DNA of 64,000 nt from the NCBI RefSeq assembly GCF_900156165.1, contig NZ_FTMY01000004.1, positions 1 through 64,000 of the forward strand, written 5' to 3'. Positions 45,822 to 53,114 of this stretch are shown here, one piece after another. The notes under the pieces are model-generated. The model was not told where the DNA came from. It saw nothing but the letters and a program-made list of their open reading frames with translations, and ran no database searches. The position numbers were made by a program, and so were the translations under genes. Origin of the DNA: Pseudacidovorax sp. RU35E (GTDB lineage: Bacteria > Pseudomonadota > Gammaproteobacteria > Burkholderiales > Burkholderiaceae_C). How positions within the stretch are numbered: position 1 is the first letter of the stretch; every line of letters begins with the position of its first letter.

Positions 45822-46811
45822 ATGACCTTCACACGCAGACAAGTCCTGGCCGGCGCCGGCGCGGCCCTGGCCGCCTGTGCACTACCCGCTGGCGCACAGC
45901 GCCGCCCGGCCTGGCCCGCGAAGCCCATCCGGCTGATCGTGCCCTATGCCGCCGGCGGCGCGGCCGACATCACGGCGCGCGTGCTGGCCAAGCCCATGGG
46001 GCAGGCCTTGGGCGTGCCGGTGGTGATCGACAACCGCGGCGGCGCCAACGGCAACATCGGCACCGATGCGGTGGCCAAGGCGGCGCCGGATGGCGACACG
46101 CTGCTGTTTACCGCCAGCGGGCCCATCGTCGCCAACCCCGCGCTGTATGCCTCGCTGCCCTATGACCCGCTGAAGGATCTGCGGGCCGTGTCCCAGGCCA
46201 CCAGCTACCAGTACGTGCTGGTGGTGGCCCAGGCCTCTCCGCTGCGCGATGTGAAGCAGCTGGTGCAGGCGGCGAAGGCCGCGCCCGGTCGCGTCAGCTA
46301 TGGCTCCAGCGGCATCGGCGGCGGCGCCCATCTGGCGGGCGCCATGCTGGCGCGCATGGCCGGCGCCGAGATGACGCATGTGCCCTACAAGGGCAACGCG
46401 CCGGCCCTGGCCGACGTGCTGGGCGGCCAGCTGTCCTGCACCTTCGACACGGTGGTCACCGCCGCGCCGCAGATCGCCAGCGGCAAGCTGCGGCCGCTGG
46501 CCGTGTCAGGTCCGAGCCGCTCGCCGCTGCTGCCCGAGGTGGCGACGATGCAGGAGCTGGGCTTCGGCGGCTTCGTGGTCACGCAGTTCCAGGGCCTGTT
46601 CGCACCGGCCGGCACCGACGCCGCCGTCGTCGGGCGGCTGCACCGCGAGCTGGTGGCGGCCCTGCGCCTGCCCGAGGTGGTGCAGCGGCTGCAGACCGAC
46701 GGCGGCTACGAGCTGGTGGGCGGCACGCCCGAGCAGTTCGCCCGGCTGGTGGCGCAGGAGCATGCGGCCTACGGCAAGCTGATCCGCGACGCCCACATCC
46801 GCGCCGAATGA
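45822..46811 (+). CDS. Bug-family periplasmic substrate-binding protein
   Basis: 329 aa. Signal TFTRRQVLAGAGAALAACAL, twin-arginine-like. WPAKPIRLIVPYAAGGAADI, VVIDNRGGANGNIGTDAVAK, VPYKGNAPALADVLGGQLSC. Second Bug protein in the operon, different enough from the first to bind another ligand. GGAGA ribosome-binding site upstream of 45822. Overlaps the hydrolase start by ATGA. Confidence 0.9.
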   Translation: MTFTRRQVLAGAGAALAACALPAGAQRRPAWPAKPIRLIVPYAAGGAADITARVLAKPMGQALGVPVVIDNRGGANGNIGTDAVAKAAPDGDTLLFTASGPIVANPALYASLPYDPLKDLRAVSQATSYQYVLVVAQASPLRDVKQLVQAAKAAPGRVSYGSSGIGGGAHLAGAMLARMAGAEMTHVPYKGNAPALADVLGGQLSCTFDTVVTAAPQIASGKLRPLAVSGPSRSPLLPEVATMQELGFGGFVVTQFQGLFAPAGTDAAVVGRLHRELVAALRLPEVVQRLQTDGGYELVGGTPEQFARLVAQEHAAYGKLIRDAHIRAE

Positions 46812-47605
46812 CCATGCCCGACTACCACATTGATGTGCTGGTGCAGGGCTTTCCGGGCCGCGCCGTCTGCCATGGCGGTCTGGGCTGGAGCACCGTTACG
46901 CTGATCCGCGGCGGTGGCCGCATGGCGCTGCTGGACGTGGGCGCCTTCGGCGTGCGGCGCGAACTTGCGGGGCAACTGGCCCGCCTGGGCGTGGCGCCAC
47001 TGGACGTGACGGACGTCGTGCTCACCCATGCCCACTACGACCATGCCGTCAATTTCACGCTGTTCCCGCAGGCCACGGTCTGGATCGGCGAGGCCGAGCT
47101 GGCCTGGGCCGCCGCCCAGCCGCCGGGCTTCAACCCCTTGCCGGAGCTGTACGTGCGCGAGCTGCGCGCCAGCCCGCGCGTGCGCCTGCTGCGCGACGGC
47201 GACGAATGCCTGCCGGGCCTGCGGGCCGTGGGCGCGGCCGGCCACACACCCGGGCACCTCGTTTTTCTGCTCGAAGGCGCGGGCGCGTCGCCTGTGCTCT
47301 TCACCGGCGACGCCGCCAAGAACCGCGCCGAGCTCATCGGCATGCGGGTGGACGCCAGCCTGGACCACGCAGCCAGCCGCGAATCGCTGGCGCGGATCTG
47401 GGCGCTGTGGCGCGCCGTGCCCGGCACGCTGCTGGTGCCGGGCCACGACCTGAGCATGCGGCTCGATGCGCACGGCCGGCCCCAGTATGTGGGCGAGCGC
47501 CGCGCCGCCATTGCCGCGTGGTTCGGCGAGACGGTGGCCGAGCAGACAATGATCGACCTGTGCGGCGCACCCGCCGCCGGCCTGTTCCGTCCTCTTGTGT
47601 CCTGA
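46808..47605 (+). CDS. Metallo-beta-lactamase-fold hydrolase
   Basis: 265 aa. The metal-binding motif is THAHYDHAVN (HxHxDH, residues about 76-81), with further ligands His in AAGHTPGHLVF, Asp in LFTGDAAKNRAE and His in LLVPGHDLSMRL. No signal peptide, so cytoplasmic. Candidate activities are lactone, thioester or cyclic amide hydrolysis. Translation is coupled to the preceding Bug gene. Confidence 0.88.
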   Translation: MTMPDYHIDVLVQGFPGRAVCHGGLGWSTVTLIRGGGRMALLDVGAFGVRRELAGQLARLGVAPLDVTDVVLTHAHYDHAVNFTLFPQATVWIGEAELAWAAAQPPGFNPLPELYVRELRASPRVRLLRDGDECLPGLRAVGAAGHTPGHLVFLLEGAGASPVLFTGDAAKNRAELIGMRVDASLDHAASRESLARIWALWRAVPGTLLVPGHDLSMRLDAHGRPQYVGERRAAIAAWFGETVAEQTMIDLCGAPAAGLFRPLVS

Positions 47606-47618
47606 GAAAGAGCCTGCC

Positions 47619-48356
47619 ATGCCCGACATCGACCCGGCCCTCGTCGCCACCTTCGCGCCGTGCGGCGTCCTGCGCGCTTCCATCAACCTGGGCAACCCCA
47701 TTCTGGCCAACCGCCACCCGGACACGGGCGAGGTGGGTGGCGTGTCGGTGGACTTGGCGCGGGCCTTTGCACAGAAGCTGGGCGTGGGCATCGAGCTCGT
47801 GGTGTTCGACGCCGCCGGCAAGTCGGTGGCCGCCGTCAAGGCCGAGGAGGCCGACATCGGCTTCTTCGCCATCGACCCGCTGCGCGGGGAGGGCATCCGC
47901 TTCACCGCACCCTATGTGCTGATCGAGGGCGCGTACCTGGTGCGTGAGGCCTCGCCCCTGCAATCCAACGACGAGGTGGACCGCGCCGGCACCCGCGTGA
48001 TGGTGGGCAGGGGCAGCGCCTACGACCTGTACCTGACGCGCGAGCTCCAGGCCGCCACCATCGAGCGCGCGCCCACCTCGCCGGCGGTGGTCGACAGCTT
48101 CATCGCCGAAGGCGCGGACGTGGCCGCCGGCGTCAAGCAGCAACTGCAGGCCGACGCCGCGCGCATCGGCGGCCTGCGCCTGCTGCCAGGCCGCTTCATG
48201 GTGATCCAGCAAGCCATGGGCACGCCCGCCAGCCGGGGCGAGGCCGCGGCCGCCGCGCTGGCCGCCTTCGTGGAAGAGGCCAAGGCCAGCGGCTTCGTGG
48301 CTGAAGCGCTGGCGCGGCATGGAATCGAGGGGGCGTCGGTCGCGCCCGCTGCCTGA
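47619..48356 (+). CDS. Amino-acid-binding-protein-fold (PBPb) protein lacking a signal peptide
   Basis: 245 aa. The periplasmic binding protein type II fold is indicated by GVLRASINLGNPILANRHPD, GVSVDLARAFAQKLGVGIEL, VKAEEADIGFFAIDPLRGEG and IRFTAPYVLIEGAYLV. The N-terminus MPDIDPALVATFAPCGVLRA has no signal, and the frame upstream (from 47595) adds none, so it appears cytoplasmic. Some cytosolic or secreted members of this fold are enzymes, such as cyclohexadienyl dehydratase. Last gene of the Bug/Ldh operon; no ABC partner genes nearby. Confidence 0.82.
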   Translation: MPDIDPALVATFAPCGVLRASINLGNPILANRHPDTGEVGGVSVDLARAFAQKLGVGIELVVFDAAGKSVAAVKAEEADIGFFAIDPLRGEGIRFTAPYVLIEGAYLVREASPLQSNDEVDRAGTRVMVGRGSAYDLYLTRELQAATIERAPTSPAVVDSFIAEGADVAAGVKQQLQADAARIGGLRLLPGRFMVIQQAMGTPASRGEAAAAALAAFVEEAKASGFVAEALARHGIEGASVAPAA

Positions 48357-48401
48357 CGGCCTTCGCCTTGGGGCCGGGGACGGCCCTAAAGTTGCGGACG
48401 C

Positions 48402-49151
48402 CTACTGCGTCTGCAGCATGCCCGTGAGGACACGGTGCTTGGACTGCTCGATGTGGGCCATCATCCGCGCCAGGGCGCCCGCGCGGTCGCCCTCGGCCAG
48501 CGCATGCAGGAAGTCCAGGTGCTCGCGCATGGCGGGCACCACCTGCATGGGGCGCAGCGAGTCGGCGTCATAGCGGATCAGCCGCACATGCAGGCTGTTG
48601 ACGCGGTAGATCTCCGACAGGATCTCGTTGCCGATGGCGTCGACCATCGTGTCGTGCAGGCCCCAGTCGACGGCCTGCGCATCCTTCTCCAGCGTGGCAT
48701 CGGGCTCGGGCTGCAGCGCCCGCTGCAGGATCGCCTCGTGCTGCTCGATCAGCCGTGTCACCGTGGCCGGGCTGGCCGTGGCCGCGAAGTGCTGCACCGC
48801 CTCGCGCTCGACCATGGCGCGCACTTGCCAGGCGTTGCGGATGAGCTTGAGGTCGACCGGCGCGATCTGCAGCCCGCGCTTGGGCACCGTCTTGATGAGC
48901 CCGGCCGCCTCCAGCCGCGGCACCAGTTCCCGCACGGCCGCCAGCGGCATCTTCAGCAGCTCCATCAGCTCGCGCTGCGAGACGAACTGCCCCGGCCGGA
49001 TGCGCGCATCGATGATCTGCTGACGGAAGCCGTGGTAGGCCAGGGTGCGCTGTGCCACCGGCTCTCCGGCCGGTGAAGGGGGCGGGGGCGGGGGCGTGGC
49101 CGTGGAGCGGGCGGGACGGGAAGAGGGACGGGCCGGAGCGGTGCTGCGCAT
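48402..49151 (-). CDS. GntR-family regulator (FCD/FadR-like)
   Basis: 249 aa. N-terminal winged helix RQQIIDARIRPGQFVSQREL and MPLAAVRELVPRLEAAGLIK, followed by an all-helical effector domain (RNAWQVRAMVEREAVQHFAA, DWGLHDTMVDAIGNEIL, REHLDFLHALAEGDRAGAL) with the His/Asp metal-site pattern of FCD domains. ATG at 49151 gives a Pro-rich leader. It is divergent from the aldolase/DhaKL operon, whose promoter carries a 27-bp palindrome, so it is probably a ligand-relieved repressor. Confidence 0.9.
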   Translation of the reverse strand: MRSTAPARPSSRPARSTATPPPPPPSPAGEPVAQRTLAYHGFRQQIIDARIRPGQFVSQRELMELLKMPLAAVRELVPRLEAAGLIKTVPKRGLQIAPVDLKLIRNAWQVRAMVEREAVQHFAATASPATVTRLIEQHEAILQRALQPEPDATLEKDAQAVDWGLHDTMVDAIGNEILSEIYRVNSLHVRLIRYDADSLRPMQVVPAMREHLDFLHALAEGDRAGALARMMAHIEQSKHRVLTGMLQTQ

Positions 49152-49209
49152 GGGGCCATGGTACGTGGACTCGCACCGTCCGGGCATCGGTGAACGCAGT
49201 TCGGGTTAT

Positions 49210-49236
49210 CACTGACGTTTAGCTAACATGTCAGTG
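49210..49236. promoter_or_regulatory. 27-bp inverted repeat, likely GntR operator
   Basis: CACTGAC (49210-49216) and GTCAGTG (49230-49236) are perfect 7-bp arms around a 13-base centre that includes the palindrome TTAGCTAA (49219-49226). It lies between the divergent GntR and aldolase genes and overlaps the proposed promoter. Confidence 0.75.
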
Positions 49237-49246
49237 CGCTTATAGT
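49219..49246 (+). promoter_or_regulatory. Candidate promoter of the aldolase/DhaKL operon
   Basis: TTAGCT (49219-49224) and TATAGT (49241-49246) are separated by 16 bases. The -35 box lies inside the inverted repeat, so a bound repressor would block RNA polymerase. Confidence 0.5.
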
Positions 49247-49336
49247 TGCATCACAGCGCAGCGAACAGGCGGCGCGCCGCGGCCGGGCCTTCACCGGCCA
49301 TCGACCTCGAACCCTCTTTCCTTTCACGGAATCACC

Positions 49337-50227
49337 ATGGCTCTTCAGCTCCAGGGCGTCATCCCGCCCCTCGTCACCCCCTTCACCGCCGACGGCGACA
49401 TCGACGAGGCGGCCTACCGGCAGGTCATCCGCTTCAACCTGTCCAAGGGCGTGCACGGCGTGTGCCCGGGGGGCAGCAGCGGCGAGGGCCACACGCTCAC
49501 CGCCGAGGAGTTCCAGCGCCTGCTGGAGATCACGGTGGAAGAGGTGAACGGCGCCGTGCCCATCGTGGCCGGCATCATCGCCAACAGCACCCGCGAGGCG
49601 ATCCGCCGTGCCAAGTCCATCGCCCACCTGCCCATCGCCGCGCTGCAGGTCACGCCGGTGCATTACCTCTTCAAGCCCGACGAAGAGGCCACCTTCCGGC
49701 ACTTCAAGGCACTGACCGAGGCCGTCGACATCCCGGTCATCATCTACAACGTCGTGCCGTGGAACTACCTGAACCCGGCGCAGATGATCCGCCTGATGAA
49801 GGAGCTGCCGGGTGTGCAGGGCATCAAGCAGAGCCAGGGCGACCTCAAGCTCATGGCCGACCTGGTGCTGGGCGTGCCCGAAGGCTGCAAGGTCTTCTCG
49901 GCCGTCGACGCGTTGCTGTACTCCTCCTTCGCGCTGGGCGCGCACGGCACCATCGCCGCCACGCCGGCCGCGCTGCCGGGCGTGTGCGTGAACCTGTGGA
50001 ACACCGTGCAGGCTGGCGACCACGTCAAGGCGCTGGAAATGCACCGTTCCATGCTCGCCTTCTGGAACGCCGTGGTGGCCGACAACCTGCCGGCCAACCT
50101 CAAGACCGCCATCGCACTGCAGGGCTGCCCCACCGGCCTGCCGCGTGCGCCCATGCCGCCGACCACGCCCGAACAGGAAGCCCGCATCCGCAAGGCCCTG
50201 GACGGCGTGCTGCGCTTCGACGCCTGA
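49337..50227 (+). CDS. Dihydrodipicolinate synthase-family aldolase/lyase
   Basis: 296 aa TIM barrel. GVIPPLVTPFTADGDIDEAA, GVCPGGSSGEGHTLTAEEF, catalytic Tyr in PVIIYNVVPWNYL and Schiff-base Lys in GVQGIKQSQGDLKLMADL. Pyruvate-type class I aldolases and keto-acid dehydratases share this family; CPGGSSGEG (GGTTGE equivalent) binds the pyruvyl group. The substrate is unknown. DhaK/DhaL downstream could phosphorylate an aldehyde or ketose it releases (inference). First gene after the operator. Confidence 0.9.
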   Translation: MALQLQGVIPPLVTPFTADGDIDEAAYRQVIRFNLSKGVHGVCPGGSSGEGHTLTAEEFQRLLEITVEEVNGAVPIVAGIIANSTREAIRRAKSIAHLPIAALQVTPVHYLFKPDEEATFRHFKALTEAVDIPVIIYNVVPWNYLNPAQMIRLMKELPGVQGIKQSQGDLKLMADLVLGVPEGCKVFSAVDALLYSSFALGAHGTIAATPAALPGVCVNLWNTVQAGDHVKALEMHRSMLAFWNAVVADNLPANLKTAIALQGCPTGLPRAPMPPTTPEQEARIRKALDGVLRFDA

Positions 50228-50262
50228 CGCCCGCTTTTCCATCCAGAACGGAGACAACGCTC

Positions 50263-51249
50263 ATGAAGATCCAACGCCGTGGCCTGCTCAAGGCCGGAAC
50301 GCTCGCCGCCCTGGGCGGCCCGCTGCTCGCGCCGGCCTGGGCGCAGGGTGGCGCCTTTCCCACCAAGCCGGTGACCATCGTCGTGCCCTTCCCGGCCGGC
50401 GGCAACACCGACATCGTGGCCCGCACCGTGGCCGTGGCCCTCGGCAAGGTGCTCGGCCAGTCGGTGGTGGTGGACAACCGCGGTGGCGGCGGCGGCTCCA
50501 TCGGCGCCAACGTGGTCGCCCGTGCGCAGCCGGACGGCTATACGCTGCTGCTGTGCGGTGCCGGCGTGGTCGTGACCGTGCCCGAGATGGTCAAGACGGC
50601 CTACAGCCGCAAGGACTTCGCGCCCATCGGGCTGGTCAACAAGAGCTCGATGGTGCTGCTGGCGCGCAAGAACGATCCGCGCTTCAAGACCTTCCAGGAA
50701 TTCGTCGCCTATGCCCGCTCGGGCGAGGGCAAGGTCAATGCCGCGCATTCCGGCCCGGGCACGCCCAACCACCTGGCGCAGCTGCAGCTGGAGGCGCTGC
50801 TGAAGGCCAAGTTCACCCCGGTGAGCTACAAGGGGTCAGGCCCGGCGCTGGTCGATCTGATCGGTGGGCAGGTGGACGTGCACTTCGACCAGGTCACCAG
50901 CTCGCTGCAGCACATCCGCGCCGGCACGCTCGAGCCGCTGGCCGTGCTCGGTCCCACGGAAGACCCGGCACTGCCCGGCGTCAAGACCGTGGCCGAGCTG
51001 GGCTTCGGCCAGATCGACGGCACCACCTATGTCGGCGTGCTCGGCCCGAGCGGCATGCCGCCGGCCTTGCAGGAGCAGCTGGCCAAGGCCCTCGCCCAGG
51101 CCGTGCAGGACCCGCAGACCGTGCGCAGCGCGCGCGAGCTCGGGAGCGTGGCCTTCTCCAGCACGCCGCAGGAATTCGCCCGCATCCTGGACGCCGAGTA
51201 CACGCTGGCCAGCGCCGCCGCCAAGGACGGTCGCCTCAAGGTCGACTGA
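50263..51249 (+). CDS. Bug-family periplasmic substrate-binding protein
   Basis: 328 aa. Signal MKIQRRGLLKAGTLAALGGP with cleavage after AWA. FPTKPVTIVVPFPAGGNTDI, VVVDNRGGGGGSIGANVVAR, PVSYKGSGPALVDLIGGQVD. Lies between the aldolase and DhaK genes, so it may bind the acid that the operon degrades; yet GntP, encoded downstream, needs no binding protein. A sensing role is possible. Confidence 0.9.
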   Translation: MKIQRRGLLKAGTLAALGGPLLAPAWAQGGAFPTKPVTIVVPFPAGGNTDIVARTVAVALGKVLGQSVVVDNRGGGGGSIGANVVARAQPDGYTLLLCGAGVVVTVPEMVKTAYSRKDFAPIGLVNKSSMVLLARKNDPRFKTFQEFVAYARSGEGKVNAAHSGPGTPNHLAQLQLEALLKAKFTPVSYKGSGPALVDLIGGQVDVHFDQVTSSLQHIRAGTLEPLAVLGPTEDPALPGVKTVAELGFGQIDGTTYVGVLGPSGMPPALQEQLAKALAQAVQDPQTVRSARELGSVAFSSTPQEFARILDAEYTLASAAAKDGRLKVD

Positions 51250-51325
51250 CCACCTTTGCGCGTCTTTCGGGGCGGCCGTGGGGCCGCCTCGTCTCTTTCG
51301 ACTGCCTCTCCTCCTGCCATCTGCC

Positions 51326-52327
51326 GTGAAGAAGATCCTCAACAACCCCCAGCACTATGTCGACGAGATGCTCGACGGCCTGTGCCTGGCCCATCCCCAG
51401 CTGCAGCGCCAGGGCGACGACGGCCGCGTGATCGTGCGCACCGGCGGCCCCGTGGCGGGCAAGGTGGGCATCGTCACCGGCGGCGGCTCGGGCCATCTGC
51501 CGGTGTTCCTCGGCTATGTGGGCGAGGGACTGCTCGACGCCTGCGCGGTGGGCAATGTGTTCGCCGGCCCGCGCATGGACGACTGCATGGCCGCCATGCG
51601 TGCGGCCGACGGCGGTGCCGGCGTGCTGCAGCTCTATGGCAACTACGGCGGCGACCGCATGAACTTCGACATGGCGGCCGAGATGCTCGAACTCGAAGGC
51701 ATGCCGGTCGCCTCGGTGCGCGTGGCCGACGACGTGGCCAGTGCGCCGGCCGACCAGCGCGACAAGCGCCGCGGCGTGGCGGGCCTGGTGTTCGTCTACA
51801 AGGCGGCGGGTGCCAAGGCGGCGGCCGGTGCCCCGCTGCAGGACGTGGCGGCACTGGCGCGCAAGGCCGCCGATGCCGTGCGCTCCATCGGCGTGGCCCT
51901 GACGCCCTGCGTGGTGCCCGAATCGGGCAAGGCCTCCTTCGAGATCGCCGACACCGAGCTGGAATTCGGCATGGGCATCCACGGCGAGCCCGGCATCTGG
52001 CGCGGGCCGCTCAAGACGGCCGATGCGCTGGTCGACGAGATGCTGGGCCACGTGCTGCCCGAACTGCAGCTTGCGCGTGGCGACCGCATCGCCCTGCTGG
52101 TCAACAGCCTGGGCGCGACGCCGCTGGAAGAGCTCTACATCCTCTACCGCCGCGCGCGGCAGATGCTGGACGAGCGCGGCATCGTCATCGCCCATCCGCT
52201 GGTGGGCCGCTACGCCACCTCGATGGAGATGGCCGGTGCGTCGCTCAGCGTGATGAAGCTGGACGACGAACTGGCCGAGCTGCTGGCCGCACCGGCCGAC
52301 TGCCCCTTCTGGAGCGTGCGCGCATGA
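51326..52327 (+). CDS. dhaK: Dihydroxyacetone kinase subunit DhaK
   Basis: 333 aa from a GTG start at 51326. The three catalytic residues match E. coli DhaK: His57 (GGGSGHLP), Asp110 (NYGGDRMNFDMA) and covalent substrate-binding His219 (MGIHGEPG). GHLP instead of the usual GHEP is a notable change beside the substrate pocket. DhaK binds dihydroxyacetone or related short ketoses by a hemiaminal bond. It overlaps dhaL by ATGA (52324). Confidence 0.9.
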   Translation: MKKILNNPQHYVDEMLDGLCLAHPQLQRQGDDGRVIVRTGGPVAGKVGIVTGGGSGHLPVFLGYVGEGLLDACAVGNVFAGPRMDDCMAAMRAADGGAGVLQLYGNYGGDRMNFDMAAEMLELEGMPVASVRVADDVASAPADQRDKRRGVAGLVFVYKAAGAKAAAGAPLQDVAALARKAADAVRSIGVALTPCVVPESGKASFEIADTELEFGMGIHGEPGIWRGPLKTADALVDEMLGHVLPELQLARGDRIALLVNSLGATPLEELYILYRRARQMLDERGIVIAHPLVGRYATSMEMAGASLSVMKLDDELAELLAAPADCPFWSVRA

Positions 52328-52929
52328 TCGATGCCGCCCGTCTTCACGAAGTCCTTCCGCGCTGGTGTGCGGGGCTGCATCGTGCCGCTCCCGAACTCAA
52401 CGAAATCGACGGCCGGCTCGGCGATGCCGACCTCGGCGCCACGCTCGACAAATGCGCGACGCTGGTCGAGGCGGCCCTGCCCGAGATGCCCGCCAGCCTC
52501 GACGGCACGTTGCGCCGCTGCGCCCAGGCCTGTGCCAAGGCCTCGGGCTCCAGCTTCGGCACCCTGCTGGCCGTGGCGTTGATGACGGCCGCCAAGGGCA
52601 GCGCAGGCGCCGAGCGGCTGGAGCGAGCGGCGCTGGCCGCGCTGCTGGGTGACATCGTGCAGACCCTGTCCGCGCGCGGCGGCGCCAGCCTGGGCGACAA
52701 GACCGTCCTCGATGGGCTGGAGGCGATCCGCCAGGCCCTCGGGCGCGCCGGCGACGACGCGTCCCTTCAGCAGACGGCCGAATACGCGGCCCGGGCGGCA
52801 CTGGACGCCTTCCGCGAGCTGCCCAATCGGGTAGGGCGCGCCCGCATGTTCGCCGAGCGCACCGTCGGCCTGGACGATCCGGGCATGGTGGCGCTGCTGC
52901 GCATGGTGCAGTCACTGCGGCCCGCCTAG
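52324..52929 (+). CDS. dhaL: Dihydroxyacetone kinase subunit DhaL
   Basis: 201 aa, eight-helix DhaL barrel. Nucleotide/Mg-binding aspartates are in EIDGRLGDADLGATLDKC; the usual GDGDHG/GDxDTG-like box reads GDADLG. ASGSSFGTLLAVAL and GDKTVLDGLEAIRQAL are the other phosphate-binding and hinge motifs. It provides the nucleotide to DhaK. No DhaM PTS subunit is encoded nearby, so the pair may use ATP directly or rely on PTS proteins elsewhere. A strong hairpin follows. Confidence 0.87.
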   Translation: MIDAARLHEVLPRWCAGLHRAAPELNEIDGRLGDADLGATLDKCATLVEAALPEMPASLDGTLRRCAQACAKASGSSFGTLLAVALMTAAKGSAGAERLERAALAALLGDIVQTLSARGGASLGDKTVLDGLEAIRQALGRAGDDASLQQTAEYAARAALDAFRELPNRVGRARMFAERTVGLDDPGMVALLRMVQSLRPA

Positions 52930-52936
52930 GGCTGAC

Positions 52937-52968
52937 GCCCTGCCCCGGCTCCATGACCGGGGCAGGGC
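52937..52968. terminator. Strong hairpin after dhaL
   Basis: GCCCTGCCCCGG (52937-52948) pairs perfectly with CCGGGGCAGGGC (52957-52968), a 12-bp stem with an 8-base loop, 8 bases after the dhaL stop. There is no U-tract; it could end or attenuate transcription before the gntP-family gene. Confidence 0.65.
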
Positions 52969-53114
52969 GGAGCTGCGCCCCGTCGCCTGCCGAGTGCCGT
53001 CGCCGAAGCAGGCAGAGCCGTGCCCCTGCCCGCACGCGTGCGTGAGATTTCACCTAGGATGCGACCCCCTCCCATCCGCCCCGGGGCCGACCCCGCCCGG
53101 GGCCGCTTCTCGGC

